Positions 14,641 to 26,148 of a stretch of 64,000 nucleotides of DNA are shown here, piece after piece. The stretch comes from Enoplosus armatus (taxonomy: Eukaryota > Chordata > Actinopteri > Centrarchiformes > Enoplosidae). The first letter of the stretch is position 1. Every line of letters begins with the position of its first letter. Where the stretch lies: positions 16,087,774 to 16,151,773 of the forward strand of contig NC_092195.1 of NCBI RefSeq assembly GCF_043641665.1. Direction: 5' to 3'. The position numbers and the translations under genes are program-made. Under the pieces are notes generated by a model. The model was not told the origin of the DNA. It was given only the letters and a program-made list of their open reading frames with translations, and searched no databases.

Positions 14641-15790
14641 GCAACAGAAAGCCACGTCGGTTGAGTCGAATGGGCAATGTCTTTTCTTAGAATCTATCTT
14701 CTTTTGTTGTTGCTCAAGCTCAATCAGCGATGTTGTCTTGCTCTTCTTCTTTGCAGCTTGAATGGTTCAGTCAGAGACGGATGAAAAGGTGTGCACAGGC
14801 TTGAGTGAAGAATCAGAATAGAAACAGAAGCGAATGCTTCACAGTGTTTGAAGCCTGCCGCGGCAGGGTGATGTGTCACATAACTTATCAGCTGTCACAT
14901 GAAAATGTGGTGTTCCCAAAAAGTCAATCTCAGGACTTAAGAACTGTGAAATTTGTCAATGCGTTTCACATAAAACATCCCAAAAAAGTACTGCGTATAA
15001 TGTTAGTTAATCATTCAAATGCTTCAAAATTCTGACTAAATTAATAAACACCTGTTTTTGGATTTGCATACATGAGCAGCTTGATATGATAATATGATAT
15101 GTGTTTGGTGCTGCTGATACGTTTGATCACTGCATTCAGACACATCAGGTCCAATCAATGTCATGATGAAATATACACTGAGGAAAAATTCACGGAGCAG
15201 CACAGCTGATCATTAGCCGGATGAAGACTACACATATAGTGCATCCCCCTGAGAGACACTTCATTCTACAGATAGTGAATCAAAGAAAAACAGAGAGTGT
15301 CATTTTGCTCTGACTGGACGTGCAGGCGTGGACATCTGTCAGGCGGAATAACAAAAAAACAAGTTCCCTTTGCAGACAGAGACGCTGTCTGTCACAAATG
15401 ATGAAAATGCATCAGTAGCCATGATAGAAGCAGTGACAGAGAGCTGTAAAACCAAAGACAAAATCTAATGAGAGAATGATATAGCTGAATTGCCAGGAGC
15501 CTTTTTTTTTTTTTTATCACTGCTTGAATGTTTGCTCAGGCTGTCACATCAGTAGCAGTCTGGGTATACGATTCAAGCGCTTGTTGTCAGAAGTACAGCG
15601 ACGCTGGCATCAAAGCTGTTGTCGACATATAATATTGATGTAATCCATAACAGTTGCTTCAGGTAAGAATTTTGATTAAAAGATTTGATCAGTTTTATAT
15701 ACAGAGCCAAGGAGTGTGTGAGTTCAGGGACCAGTCTGAGGTTTTCAACTGAGGTTTCTGTGCAAGCTCTTTGATGCTGAACCACGCCAC

Positions 15791-16180
15791 AGCGGTACTT
15801 TGAGCTAAATGCTAATGTCAGCATGCTAACTCACAATGACCATGTTAAGTTGGCAATGGTTAGCACGTTTCATGTTCACCATCTTAGTTTTGCATAAAGC
15901 ATGCTAGAATGTACTAGTTAGCATTGAATGCCATTAGTTTTGCAGGTATTTGGCAATAAACCAAAGTACTGGACAAGTTAAGATTTTGACCTGATGATGG
16001 CACTGGATGAAATGCCAAGGGATCGCAAAAGTTATTGGAATTTATCCTAAGAGGGGACATGATTGTCTCTACCAAATTTTGTATTTCAGTCAAAACCAGA
16101 AATGTGAACCATATGGTGGCGCAAGAGGAAATGCAATGGACTTAAGTGATGGACCTGTGGTGGATAAAAGGATTGCTATC
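15791..16180 (+). repeat. family C dispersed repeat ('gctaaatgctaatgtcagc')
   Basis: It contains agctaaatgctaatgtcagc, ccattagttttgcaggtatt, aaccaaagtactggacaagt and gacctgatgatggcactgga, in the order of a well-known percomorph repeat (from memory). A reverse-oriented copy lies at 17880-18370. The open frame starting at 16007 begins inside this repeat. Confidence 0.7.
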
Positions 16181-16510
16181 CCTGGAGCTATGCTAGGGTG
16201 GCTTATAAAAAACACAGGGTTGTGTTTTCCTTGTGAGGTGCAAAAGCAAAAACGTCACTTTTTGCATATTCTGAATGAGTCCACTACCAAGGGTGGGTTC
16301 TTGTGCAGCTCCACTTCTACGGACTCTGACTACAGATCTGGGCGATTATGCCAGGATGGAGCCGTTGCTCGTCAGGTGATAGTCTATGTCTGAACATGAC
16401 GTCTGATGCTGTGATTTGAATGCTTGAGATATGAAAGACCTTTAGAGAGCACAGCATCGTTGAGGCCCAGCGGCTCCACAGGTTCTCTGCAGCTTTTAAC
16501 CACAGGAATG

Positions 16511-16566
16511 ACTGGACAGATCGTTAACAGTCAGGGGGAGCCCTGACTGTTAATGATCTGTCCAGT
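16511..16566 (+). repeat. near-perfect 26-bp hairpin
   Basis: Arm 16511-16536 (actggacagatcgttaacag, then tcaggg) is the reverse complement of arm 16541-16566 except at one position. The loop is ggag. The single mismatch (16523 g against 16554 t) would be a G-U wobble in a plus-strand RNA and a C-A mismatch in a minus-strand RNA. Confidence 0.9.
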
Positions 16567-17879
16567 CTGTCCTCACCAAAATCATCCTTGCCTCACAGAA
16601 GTGGCTTGCAGTGTCGGCCACGCATCACTGCATCCATCACCAGCAGATTAATGTGACGGGACTTTTCCGGAGCCCAGCTGCCACCAACTGCTGTTGTCAG
16701 GATGGTTTCTCCAACATTAAGCATTAATAAATATTTTCTCTGGCTATTACACCAGTGTACATCATCTCCTGCTTTTATCCATACAGATTTGACATCAAAG
16801 ACACATCCCCTTCCTTACCCCCCTGGTTTTAACATCCTGGAAAGATGATTTATTTGGAGATATGAGGCTTTCATCATACAGCGCTTCAATGATTACAAGA
16901 ACAAAGCAGCAGTGCAAAGCCAGGTCTTCGGAAAGGTCTGCCGGAGTTCAGTGGCTGAAAAGTATCCTCTTTCTGTGATGAATATATAATCAAACAATAA
17001 AAAAGATGGGGTCAGCATGTTTGTGACTTGACTGAACCTTCTCATTGAAATGTATAGGTGTTTCATTACAAACTTAATCTGCATTTTTCAATGTCAAAAC
17101 TCAACTTCTCCTCTTCAGCCTTGACAATATGGATATGTCTGAAATCATTCTCTATTCACTGTACTGCATACTACCCACAATACTCAATGTAGTGAAAAGT
17201 GAATGAGTGCAGATGCAGTCTATGTTACAGGGCCTGGAATACCATAATTCAAACCATCACCAAAATAAGTATTCCAGTCCAATGTATTCCAATGGAGCGT
17301 TCCCATGGGCTCTGAGCACAAATCCATGTGACTTTCCCTCCCCATAGCTTCAGATCTAATTAGTATATAATGGTTATAAACGTTCCCATCACGGGCGCTC
17401 TAATCAAAAACAAAACTCCCATTTTCCCTCAATGGACCTCCAATGAGGGGGCTGCATTTAAATGAAACGATGGTAATATCAAGTTGCAGGCTATAGTCAG
17501 GGAAGATGAGAAGTCTAGCAATGGGAAGTGTGTACGTGTGTGTGTTGGTGTGTGTTCATATGAGGGTGCTAGGGGAATGAAATGATTTCCAAACCCTATC
17601 AAGGCGACGCAAGTTGGCACATTGGCATTCATTATCAGACAGCATTTAATCAAGAAACTCTGTGATTAAGTGGCAAAGTGAGCCGCTTGTCGTTTCTCTA
17701 AATTGAGTTTGTCGTGTTTGTGGAAGGTTATATTAGCCATTTCTAAATTGTACCAGTCAGAGTTTTGTAACATGCATTGTCCCCCCAGTAATTCAACAGT
17801 TTTATAGGGATCACCTTTTGTTTCTGGTGGTTTCAGAAAGCTAATATTTTTTGCCATGCTAGCAGCGTGACTCTAGAGA

Positions 17880-18370
17880 TGGTGTCGGTCTGTTGGTTGG
17901 TCCACCACTTTGGTCCAGAGTGAAATATCTCAACAACTATTAAATTGATTGTCACAGAATTTGTTAAAGACATTCATGGTCCCATGTATCTTAATGACTT
18001 TATGATGATCTGACTTTTAGCGCCACCATAAGTGTGTGGTTTTGAGTGAAATGTTTCGACAACTATTGGATGAATTGGTCTGAAATTTGGTATTCACATC
18101 ACCCCTCAGGTCAAAAATGTACTTTCTCAAATACTTTGGTTTATGACCAAATTGCTGCAACACTAATGACATTCCCATCAGCCTCAGCTGTATTTGTGTT
18201 TAATGATAATTAGCAATGTTAGCATGCATATACGCTAAAAAGATGGCAAACATGATATACTTTACATCCGCTAAACATCAGCATGTTAGCTTTGACGTTG
18301 TGAGCGTGTAAGCATGTTGATATTAGCATTTAGCTCAAAGCACTGCTGTGCCTAAATACAGCCTCACAGA
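17880..18370 (-). repeat. family C dispersed repeat, reverse orientation
   Basis: The reverse complement carries the same blocks as the 15.8 kb copy: gagctaaatgctaatatcaa, ctaatgttgcagcaatttgg-type sequence and caaaccacacacttatggtg. On the plus strand aatatctcaacaactattaa and ggaatgggtt-like blocks mark the family. It is longer than the other copies. Confidence 0.65.
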
Positions 18371-18399
18371 GCTGTAGACTCCTCGTCTTGTTCATTTTC

Positions 18400-21300
18400 A
18401 TTCACAATGTCTTCTTGAAGAAATAATGAGTGCCATGATTTATGTCCTCAGTTGTATCTTCTGCAGGTTTGTGGTAAATGGTACAAGACTACTTCTGCTA
18501 TGTTTGAATAAGCAAGTACAACATGTTTTGTCAGAGTTAGGGACTGGTCATCCTTTGGGGTGAAACATACTGTTATGTACAATATGCTCTGCGTGCCCAC
18601 CTTGATAAATTGATCTTAAGAATCTCATTACTTCTCATCAAAAAGCTAATTCAGTGTCTTGAGGCAACACAATATGAGGTCATTAAAATAAATCAGTGTA
18701 ATCAATGAAATTTAATTGACTGTGACATGGCTGAAATCAGTTTTTATTTTAGTGAATAAGCTAAAAAAAAACTTAAATTCTACGTAAAAAGAGGGCATGA
18801 GGCCAATCTTGTGAGCTCACAATATTACCTTGTTCCTTCAAACCTTTATCTAGCCTGTCAAATTAAACTGACCTACATGAAAGTGGACCAATAATTGGAT
18901 GAAACTGAATCAAGATGTAATTCTGCTCTTTGAAAAGTGTGCTCATTAAAGAAGATTAAGTTGTCTGTGTTCTATTACGAGGGAGAGAAAAATCAATTCT
19001 GTCTTGTGTAAATAACTGTGAAACAGACAAAAAAGCCTTTATTGTTGTAGAATCCGTCACCACATACATATTTCCATAAACAAAAGTAAGAATCACGTTT
19101 CCGAGAGAAGGTAGAGTCACAAACACAGTCATTTTATAGCTTTTGATTGATTTCTGCATCATATTAGCTTTCGTTTTGCTAACAGTGCTGGAAAGCCTCT
19201 TTTCTCATCATCAGAATGAGTTAGTAGTAGTCATTACATTCTTCTTCCGTCCCAAATGTGCTGTTCTTTATGCAGCAGTGATGGCTTAATAGCTTAATGT
19301 TTGAAACAAACTCAACAACCAACTTACGATAGCAGCCGGGCGTTGCACTCCTAACCTTGACCAGCTCTGTTTATACTTTCAACCGAGGAATTAAAATTGC
19401 TCAAATTCCCTGGTGGATCATCCAAACCCAGCAAAATTATTGCATAATTACTTCATGCTTACCTGACTAATGTAAAAAGCATCATTAAGCTTTAAAACCT
19501 CAAGACCCAATTACTTCTTTTATACATGACTCAGAGCTTTTAAAAAGTGGAATGATAATAAAGTAGATGGAGATTAAGCCCACACAAAATTGGTACAAAT
19601 TCAACACATTGTAGCGGCAACATTTAGACGTGATTGACCTCCTAAGCATCTTTGAGCACTAAAACCTCTGATCCTAAGAAGTACTCAGCTGAGCTCACCT
19701 CCCTCGCAGGGGTGAATTACACTACTTGCTGAGACTGCTTTGCTTTTTGGAAAGCTGAGCAAATACTATTCATGCAGTTATCTCATTTGTCCCCTTTGAC
19801 CTGCAGTCAAACCTTAAATCCAGTAAGGCATTCAACCACAGAGCAGTTATTTTATTTACTCAGGCAGGACAGAAACAGAGGTTGTCAATGCCAAGTGTCT
19901 TTACAGCAGAAGTAACCAAATTAAATAAATGAATATATAATAGATCTGATTATTTCTTCCCATCCCACTCCTGCCAATTTTGTCCCATCCCATGCAGGTT
20001 CCTTCACTTTCAACTGATCCCATCTGTCCCAAGTAATTATTTCCCACACTAAACAGGCTGCTATCCAATCATTCATCTTCCAGTTTTGAAATGTTAATGT
20101 GATAATTACACCTCCATAACCTGTACCTGTATTTGTGAAAACCTATTTACACTAACTGTTTTGACAGTAACTGTTTCAGATGCTGTGCTGAAATGGCTAC
20201 AACATGTACCTCCACTGAGGAGGTTTGGGTTTTTCCTCTGCTTCTGATTCCAGTGACACTGGGTGATGGCACTCCTGCGTCTATATAGTGTCAGCATGTG
20301 CTGCACAGACGTTCAATATTAGATTTTGCAGTTTTAGCAAGCTAACCATGGTCTATGGAAGGCAATGTCAGTCCACCACTTTTGATCAGACTGATTGGAT
20401 CGATTGCCATGAAATTTCGTACAGACATTCCTGATCCCTACAGGACGAGTCCTACCGACTTTGGTGATCCCCTGACTTTTCCTCTAGTGCTAGTGATGTG
20501 TTTTCTGTCTCCACTGTGAGATGCAGATACATATAACTTATTGTGCCTCATACAGGAAGTTAAATCTTATTGGGTTTTTTTCTACTTTTCTATTTACGTG
20601 CCTGGTTTTGATACCTATAGATGCCTCATTTCAGCTACAGGAGTCGGAGCAAAATCTTCGTTTGAAGCTGTAAAGCACCGTGCAGGAATGTCTGCAGCTG
20701 GTAGAGTTGAGACTGAGGCTTGTGGCAATGACAGCTATGACCAACGCCAGGCAAGAATATAGATTTGAGGTTGAAGCTTGAGCTAAGACTTGAGCTTCAT
20801 CATACTGTAATTATCACAGTATTTGCCAGGCTTTGGCTTGTGCGTTGGCCTGATGCAGTGCAGTGTTGTGTCTGCTTGCTGTGCTGCTGTACTGTGTTTG
20901 GGTCAGTGAGGTGCTACGTGTCCACCCTAGTCGGGCCCAGGCTTAGTCTCCAGCCATGAGCTCTTATGAGGCCTGACAGCCTGTTTACCTTGGACGCCAT
21001 TTCCTTGACGTTTCTGCATGGTTTGGCGCTGACTACCAGTTGATGGCCGGCAGCTTTACTGAATTAGCTCTGCAGCTACAAAGGCAGAGAAAGAAAAAAA
21101 GAGACAAAGGGAAAGATAGAAAATGAGCAAAAGAGTGTAAGAAAGAAAAAGAAGGTTATATAGTAGTCTAAAAGCCATCCACCTTTATCTTTGACTACAT
21201 GTGGTTTACATTTATGTCCTCTCTCCTGACATAAACACGTACTGACCCCTTACATTAACCCAAACAAAACACAAACAGCATATAAATCCTGGTTGCACTT

Positions 21301-22680
21301 TGACACAAACTGGTGACTAAAAGGGTAAACACTTACAACATAGCTGCACAGAGTGGAGCAGACAGATTGGGAAATGTTGGTTACTGCATCAGCTTCGATA
21401 TAAATGGCTTCTCCTATTGGTTCCCCGCTGCACCCCCCCCCAAATGGATTCTATCCTGGTGGGATGTCTCGTACAAACTGCCTCTGGGCAAATATCACAT
21501 ACCGTATTAGAACATACTGACCCGATTCCTTAGAAAAGAGTAGAAAGAGGAGTATTCACTTAAAACAACATATCAAGAACCAGAGGTAGCTTTATCCTGT
21601 CCCCCATGATCGGCCTCCCCCCAGGTTAGATACAAGTGGAGACTGGACACAACCAGTATGGCACGCTAACACACTCATGCAGACACACATACTTTTGGAA
21701 TATGCACCGATGCATGCATGTTCAGTTCCTCTCCTCCTTTCTCATCTTCAAAGAGAACATCACAAGGTGGTTTTTGCATACATGAAGGTCTTTCTGGGAT
21801 TATTTTTTTTTTGAGTATGAATAACCCCATTGTGATGAAGCAGCTTGTAAGATCACAAGTCAGCGTGGATCAAATGTCCAAAAAGAGTTGATATTCTATG
21901 CATGTTCTCTTTTCTTTTCTAAACGAGCAGCGTTGCAACTCTAGAGAGGGATAAACACATCGGCTCTATCAGTGCATTATGGGTACAAGCCCTGGTGTGT
22001 TTTATGTGATAACTCAGAATGAATAAACCAGTTAATGAGAATAAACTTTCCCCCTTGAAAGTTTTGTCAGAGCTTCATGTCAGCCTCACTGGTTTCTCAT
22101 TCCACTCATGGCACCACTCAAGATGTGCAATCCTTTGCGGGATTAATCCCCACCGTTACTCTAATCTCCCTCTGTAACAGGGTGAGATTAGGGCACTAAA
22201 ATGATATGGTGGAGCACATTACCACATAAAGATTACTCATCTGCACGTTGATAATCCCCTTAGACTTTAAGTAATGTTAAGGGAGCAAATGTGCTGCAGA
22301 GTATTAAAAGCAGCCCTACATTTTAAATGTTCTGGATTCTATTTATAGATAGAGAGATGCCCTTTTTTTGAGGGCAGCTTTGCTGTGGGGTGTTTTTGGC
22401 TTTAGGGTAAACATAGTAAGAAAAGGCTTACCTTTGAATAATTAGCCAAATGAGCACTTTGTTGGAGACGTTTTTTACAGTAGTTAATGAGCCGTGAAGC
22501 ACGGCGTCTGCTCTCAACTCTTTTGGACCAAAACACTTGGTAATAGATCCCAGGAGGAATCTTTGCTCAAAATGTATTTATAATTAAAAAGAAAACATGT
22601 GAACTTAAAGTCACAAACTCTCCATAATTACACCAGAACAGCACGACCTGCACACTAATTGATAGTAATACTGAAAAGAG
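18400..22680. other. intergenic, no gene seen
   Basis: A-T-rich non-coding sequence between two dispersed repeats. It includes a purine-rich stretch near 21080-21150 and a fragment of the 'gctaaatgctaatgtcagc' repeat family at about 20335-20500. No open frame with a recognisable product. Confidence 0.6.
20335..20500 (-). repeat. family C fragment
   Basis: It contains gattgccatgaaatttcgta, cagacattcctgatccctac and ccgactttggtgatcccctg, which is the reverse complement of the 'ggggatcaccaaagt' end of family C. Confidence 0.6.
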
Positions 22681-22689
22681 ACTGCATTT

Positions 22690-23247
22690 TCAAGTATTAG
22701 ATGAGAAGACTGATACCACTCTCATCTCTGTCCGTTAAGTATGGAGCTGGAGCGAGGAGGCGATTATCTTATCTTAGCATACAGACTGGAAGCAGCCAGC
22801 TGTCCAACGTTAAAAAAATGTTACCTACCAGTATCTCTAAAGCATAATTAACATGTTGTAGTTTGTTTGTCTAACATGTACACCAACAGAAAAGTAAAAA
22901 TGTAAAAAAGCTTTTAATGAACCATAATACAAAGACAAAAACAAAAAAGAAACACCCTCTAACATGTCCCAGAAATCCTTTCTCAAAGGTATTTATAGAA
23001 AAACTGAAAATATGCAAACTAAATGCAAAGCACTCCTCTTATTTGCCACCTAGCAAATGAACATGTTGTATCAGTTTTTTGTTTTTTTATTAATTTGGAA
23101 AGAGCCAAGCTAGCTGTTTCCCCGTTTCCAGTCTCTATGCTAAGCTAAGCTAAGCCTGGCTTCAGCTATACTTAACGCACACTCGAGTGATACTGATCTT
23201 CATCTCTCAGCAAAAAAGTAAATAACTGAATTTCCCAAAATGTCTAA
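22690..23247. repeat. palindromic element, family A copy
   Basis: The left arm (about 22690-22860) has attagatgagaagactgata, cttatcttagcatacagact and ctaccagtatctctaaagca. The right arm (about 23090-23247) has the reverse complement, with ccagtctctatgctaagcta, actgatcttcatctctcagc and terminal atttcccaaaatg. The two arms and the overall length match the copy at 28953-29510. Confidence 0.75.
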
Positions 23248-23339
23248 ATGTTTAAGTGTAAGTATTTTATATATTGAAGGACCAATTACAGAAATGGTTG
23301 AAGGGTAAATCTACTCTGAGTCACATTAGAGTGTAAAAC

Positions 23340-23550
23340 TAGTGAGTTGAAACTGTTTTCTGTTTGACCAACAGTTCAAAATCCAAAGATATTCAGTTTA
23401 CAATTATCTAAGAGGCAATAGCAGCAAACCCTCACATTTGAGAGGCTGCTACGAATTAATGTTTGTATGATGGATTAAGTCATTTATCAAGCAAAAATGC
23501 AGAAGTGTTGGCAATTAATTTTCACCTGCATTTAATTGATTAAAAATGTG
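23340..23550 (+). repeat. family B dispersed repeat ('cccaaagatattcagttt')
   Basis: It contains tttgaccaacagttcaaaat, ccaaagatattcagtttaca and accctcacatttgagaggct, then a degenerate attaa-rich end. It lies just beyond the candidate sdc2 poly(A) site. Confidence 0.65.
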
Positions 23551-23599
23551 ATACATCAGGGAGGAAAAAAACAAATGATTGTAAAACAAGATGGCAGAA

Positions 23600-25984
23600 A
23601 CAATTGGATATTAGGCCACAATGTTTATTCAGTAGTGTTGTTTCAACTTATAGGTACAATACTGTCAGCTTTTGTAAGACTAAAAAAAAGTTACCATTAC
23701 AGTCATCCATGCTCACAGAATGCCAGTCAAGTCGTTTACACCCCTCCTTTGTGTACACACCCGCCACATGCTCATCTTGAGCAAGTACATTTCCAAATGG
23801 TAGGCACTTTGAAGGTTTAAAACATTTGTGAATATACATTTATATATATTTATATATCTTTTCATATACTAATAAGCAATTGGACTCAAAGGTCAGGTCT
23901 CTAATAGAGAGAGAGAGAAAAAAAAAAGTGAAGAAAAAGAGAAAGAGGAAACAACATGATGTGGCCATGGTGGAGGGGGTGGGTATGAGAGGATGGTGGG
24001 AGTAGAAATACTGTGAGTCTTTGGGTTTTTCAGTATAGTTCAGTACCTTAAGTTCTATGACAAGAGTGGACAACAGAGACGGGGAGAAGAGGATGGAAGT
24101 GGACAACCAAAGGATCACAGGGGGACTTAAAGAAGAGAACGGGGGGGTGGGGGGGGGGTAGAGGGATGAACAGCCTCACGTGGGTGATGTTAGGAGTTTA
24201 GACGATGTGACAGCATCTACTTCACGTTACTGTACAGCTGAAAAAGGCAACTTCACAAACCTGCCAGACAAAACACGTGTCTCTTTAGAGCAAGTTAATG
24301 TAGATGTAATGTTAAAATAAAGGAGAGAGACAGTAACTTTTGACCGTACCCTAACGTTTTCATTTGATGTAGCTACGTGGCTATTTTGCATCAGCCATTT
24401 TGTGGCCTTTTAAACTCTTTCTAGGATGCAAAATGGCATCAAAACAAACACCCTGTGTAGGTTTTAAACCTAGTAAACAACCTCATCTCTCAACAGAAGC
24501 TCTTTTGAAATGCCTGTGCTGACCACTAAAAAAACATGAATAGCCCTCAACGTGAGTGTCTTGTCAAAGACTATTCAGACGTAACACTGGAGTCTTACAT
24601 TTTCTGTGCAGCCTTATTCATCAATCCCTCTGAGAGAAACTAGATTTCTAGAGGGGGGCTCTGGTGGTTTTTGCTGCAGAGGTATGTGCTCTGCATGTGG
24701 GGATTCGGCCCTGGCCTGGTGTATTTGTGTCCAAAGCAGTAGCAGGCCTTCAGTGAGCAGATCTCTGGGCCTAAAGCATCAACACTGGGACACGGACAAC
24801 AACACCAGGCTACCCGGGTGGCTTCACACAGCTGAAAAAGAGAGTGAGTGGGGGTGGGGGGCTGACAACTCAACTGGACGTGCTCCAATCTGATTAAAAA
24901 GAAGGTGTGAGAGGGGGAGGAGATGTAAGGGTGCTAGCAGAGTTTGGGGGCAGTCAGTAAACTACAGGGACACATTGGGGGAAGGAGGTGGCTATGGGCC
25001 ATAAACACCACAAGCCACGGAGAAGAAACTTCACCCCAAAAACACCCTACATACACGCAAAGCTGCACGACAGCAGTGGGAAGCAAAAGCAGTGAATGTG
25101 CAACGTGAACGAGAATGCATTTCAATAGAAAAGAAGTTCGGCGAGACATAAAACAGAAGTGAGATTTGTGATTTTTCTCGAGCCCTGACACACTTACTTT
25201 ATCTTTTGAAGACCTGGTATGAAAATAAAACGCTGTCGACAAAAAAAAAACAAAGGCTACACTGAGAAGAGAACAAACAAATAAACAAGACATAATGAAA
25301 CGCTCACGTTTGACTGAAAAATGGATGTGAGAGCAAATAATAAACATTGTAACCTGAAGGGAGAACATTTACATTGACCGTTAACAGCGTTAATATGAAG
25401 ACCAAAGAGCTTCATCAAAACTACAAAGGCATTTTTTTTTAACATCAGAGAAAAGATAAATTAATGTAATACACCTTTAGAGATCAACATCAGACATGCT
25501 AGGACAAAATAAAAAGAAAAAAAATGAAAGCAGGATTGATACAGAATAATTATATTCAATTATTTCCACTTTTAAATTTTTTTTCTTTACAAATAACAGA
25601 CTGCTACAGTTAAAAGTAGTCAGCGACTAAAAATAGCTCCTTTGACAGAAGACAGATGCGATTAGTTTCCTCGCCTTTACAGATCCTGTTTTTTTTTTTT
25701 TTTTTTCCATCTTTTTCAAATTATACACAAAAAGTTTAAATACACTGAGATTTGCCATAAAATGAGAAATGCTTGGTTTTCATTTTTTTTTTAAAAAAAG
25801 AAGAAAGAAAAGGTCTTAATTACAATACTCTATGCAAAAGCTTTCCTTTATGCTATTTTTCCTTAATCAACTTGAAAACATTTTGTAGTTGTTTCTTGTT
25901 GTGTTTGAACAGGTTTGCTGTTGTCATGGACTGTTTTTCACAGTCACCCGCAATTTGTCGTTCAGCTGACAGGAGGGCCGGCTT
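23600..25984 (-). other. sdc2: probable 3' UTR of sdc2
   Basis: The stretch downstream of the stop codon has no convincing coding potential and none of the dispersed repeats found on either side of it. It contains long A tracts in the sense strand, the longest being an 18-base T run on the plus strand at 25689-25706. The first canonical AATAAA found on the minus strand downstream of the stop is at 23629-23624, predicting a UTR of about 2.4 kb. Mammalian SDC2 also has a long 3' UTR. The left boundary is inferred; internal poly(A) sites with variant hexamers are possible, for example TATAAA near 23840-23855. Confidence 0.45.
23624..23629 (-). promoter_or_regulatory. candidate poly(A) signal for sdc2
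   Basis: The plus strand reads TTTATT, giving AATAAA on the sense strand. It is the first canonical hexamer I found downstream of the sdc2 stop codon and lies just before a dispersed repeat begins at about 23550. Cleavage would be expected about 10-30 nt further left. Confidence 0.35.
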
Positions 25985-26148
25985 TTACGCATAAAACTCC
26001 TTAGTTGGGGCCTTTTGATAGGCTGCGCCGGAGGGTTTCCTCTCTCCCAGGTCATAGCTGCCCTCATCCTTCTTCCTCATACGGTAGACCAGGAGGAGGA
26101 TGAGGAAGATGGCGAACAGGAAGCCGATCACGCCACCTGCAATAACAG
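25985..26148 (-). CDS. sdc2: syndecan-2 exon 5 (transmembrane and cytoplasmic domains, stop)
   Basis: This is the terminal coding exon, with acceptor tctctctctcAG and stop codon TAA at 25987-25985. With the split Ala codon it encodes the transmembrane helix [20 protein letters not shown]. This contains the GxxxG-type GGVIG dimerisation motif. Next comes the basic C1 region [10 protein letters not shown], a variable region [18 protein letters not shown] and the C2 tail EFYA, which binds PDZ proteins such as syntenin in this family. The variable region separates syndecan-2 from its paralogues: syndecan-4 has a KKPIYKK-type sequence here, and syndecans 1 and 3 end QEEFYA. From memory it differs from human SDC2 at about one position (PSG for PSS). 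The product is a type I membrane proteoglycan acting in cell adhesion, growth factor binding and cytoskeletal signalling. Confidence 0.98.

Larger units (their letters stand above)
1..15780. other. intergenic, downstream of sdc2
   Basis: No supported gene. Open frames here are short, and several run through CA/TG repeats (about 2.7, 3.3, 3.7 and 10.4 kb). Other contents are a poly-G run at 8.56 kb, a purine/pyrimidine-rich block at 13.8-14.6 kb and a repeat fragment near 600-675. The neighbour expected from mammalian synteny downstream of SDC2 (CPQ) was looked for among the open frames and not recognised. Confidence 0.6.

Noticed and set aside
16007..16393. 128-codon plus-strand open frame
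   Set aside because: Its first third lies in a dispersed family C repeat; no domain or homology is recognisable.
1..23600. Search for CPQ (the gene downstream of SDC2 in mammals)
   Set aside because: No stretch resembling its peptidase motifs was recognised among the open frames; small exons could be missed.
24934..25368. 144-codon minus-strand frame with hydrophobic stretches
   Set aside because: It lies in the probable sdc2 3' UTR; the hydrophobic residues follow from T-rich sense codons, and there is no recognisable family.
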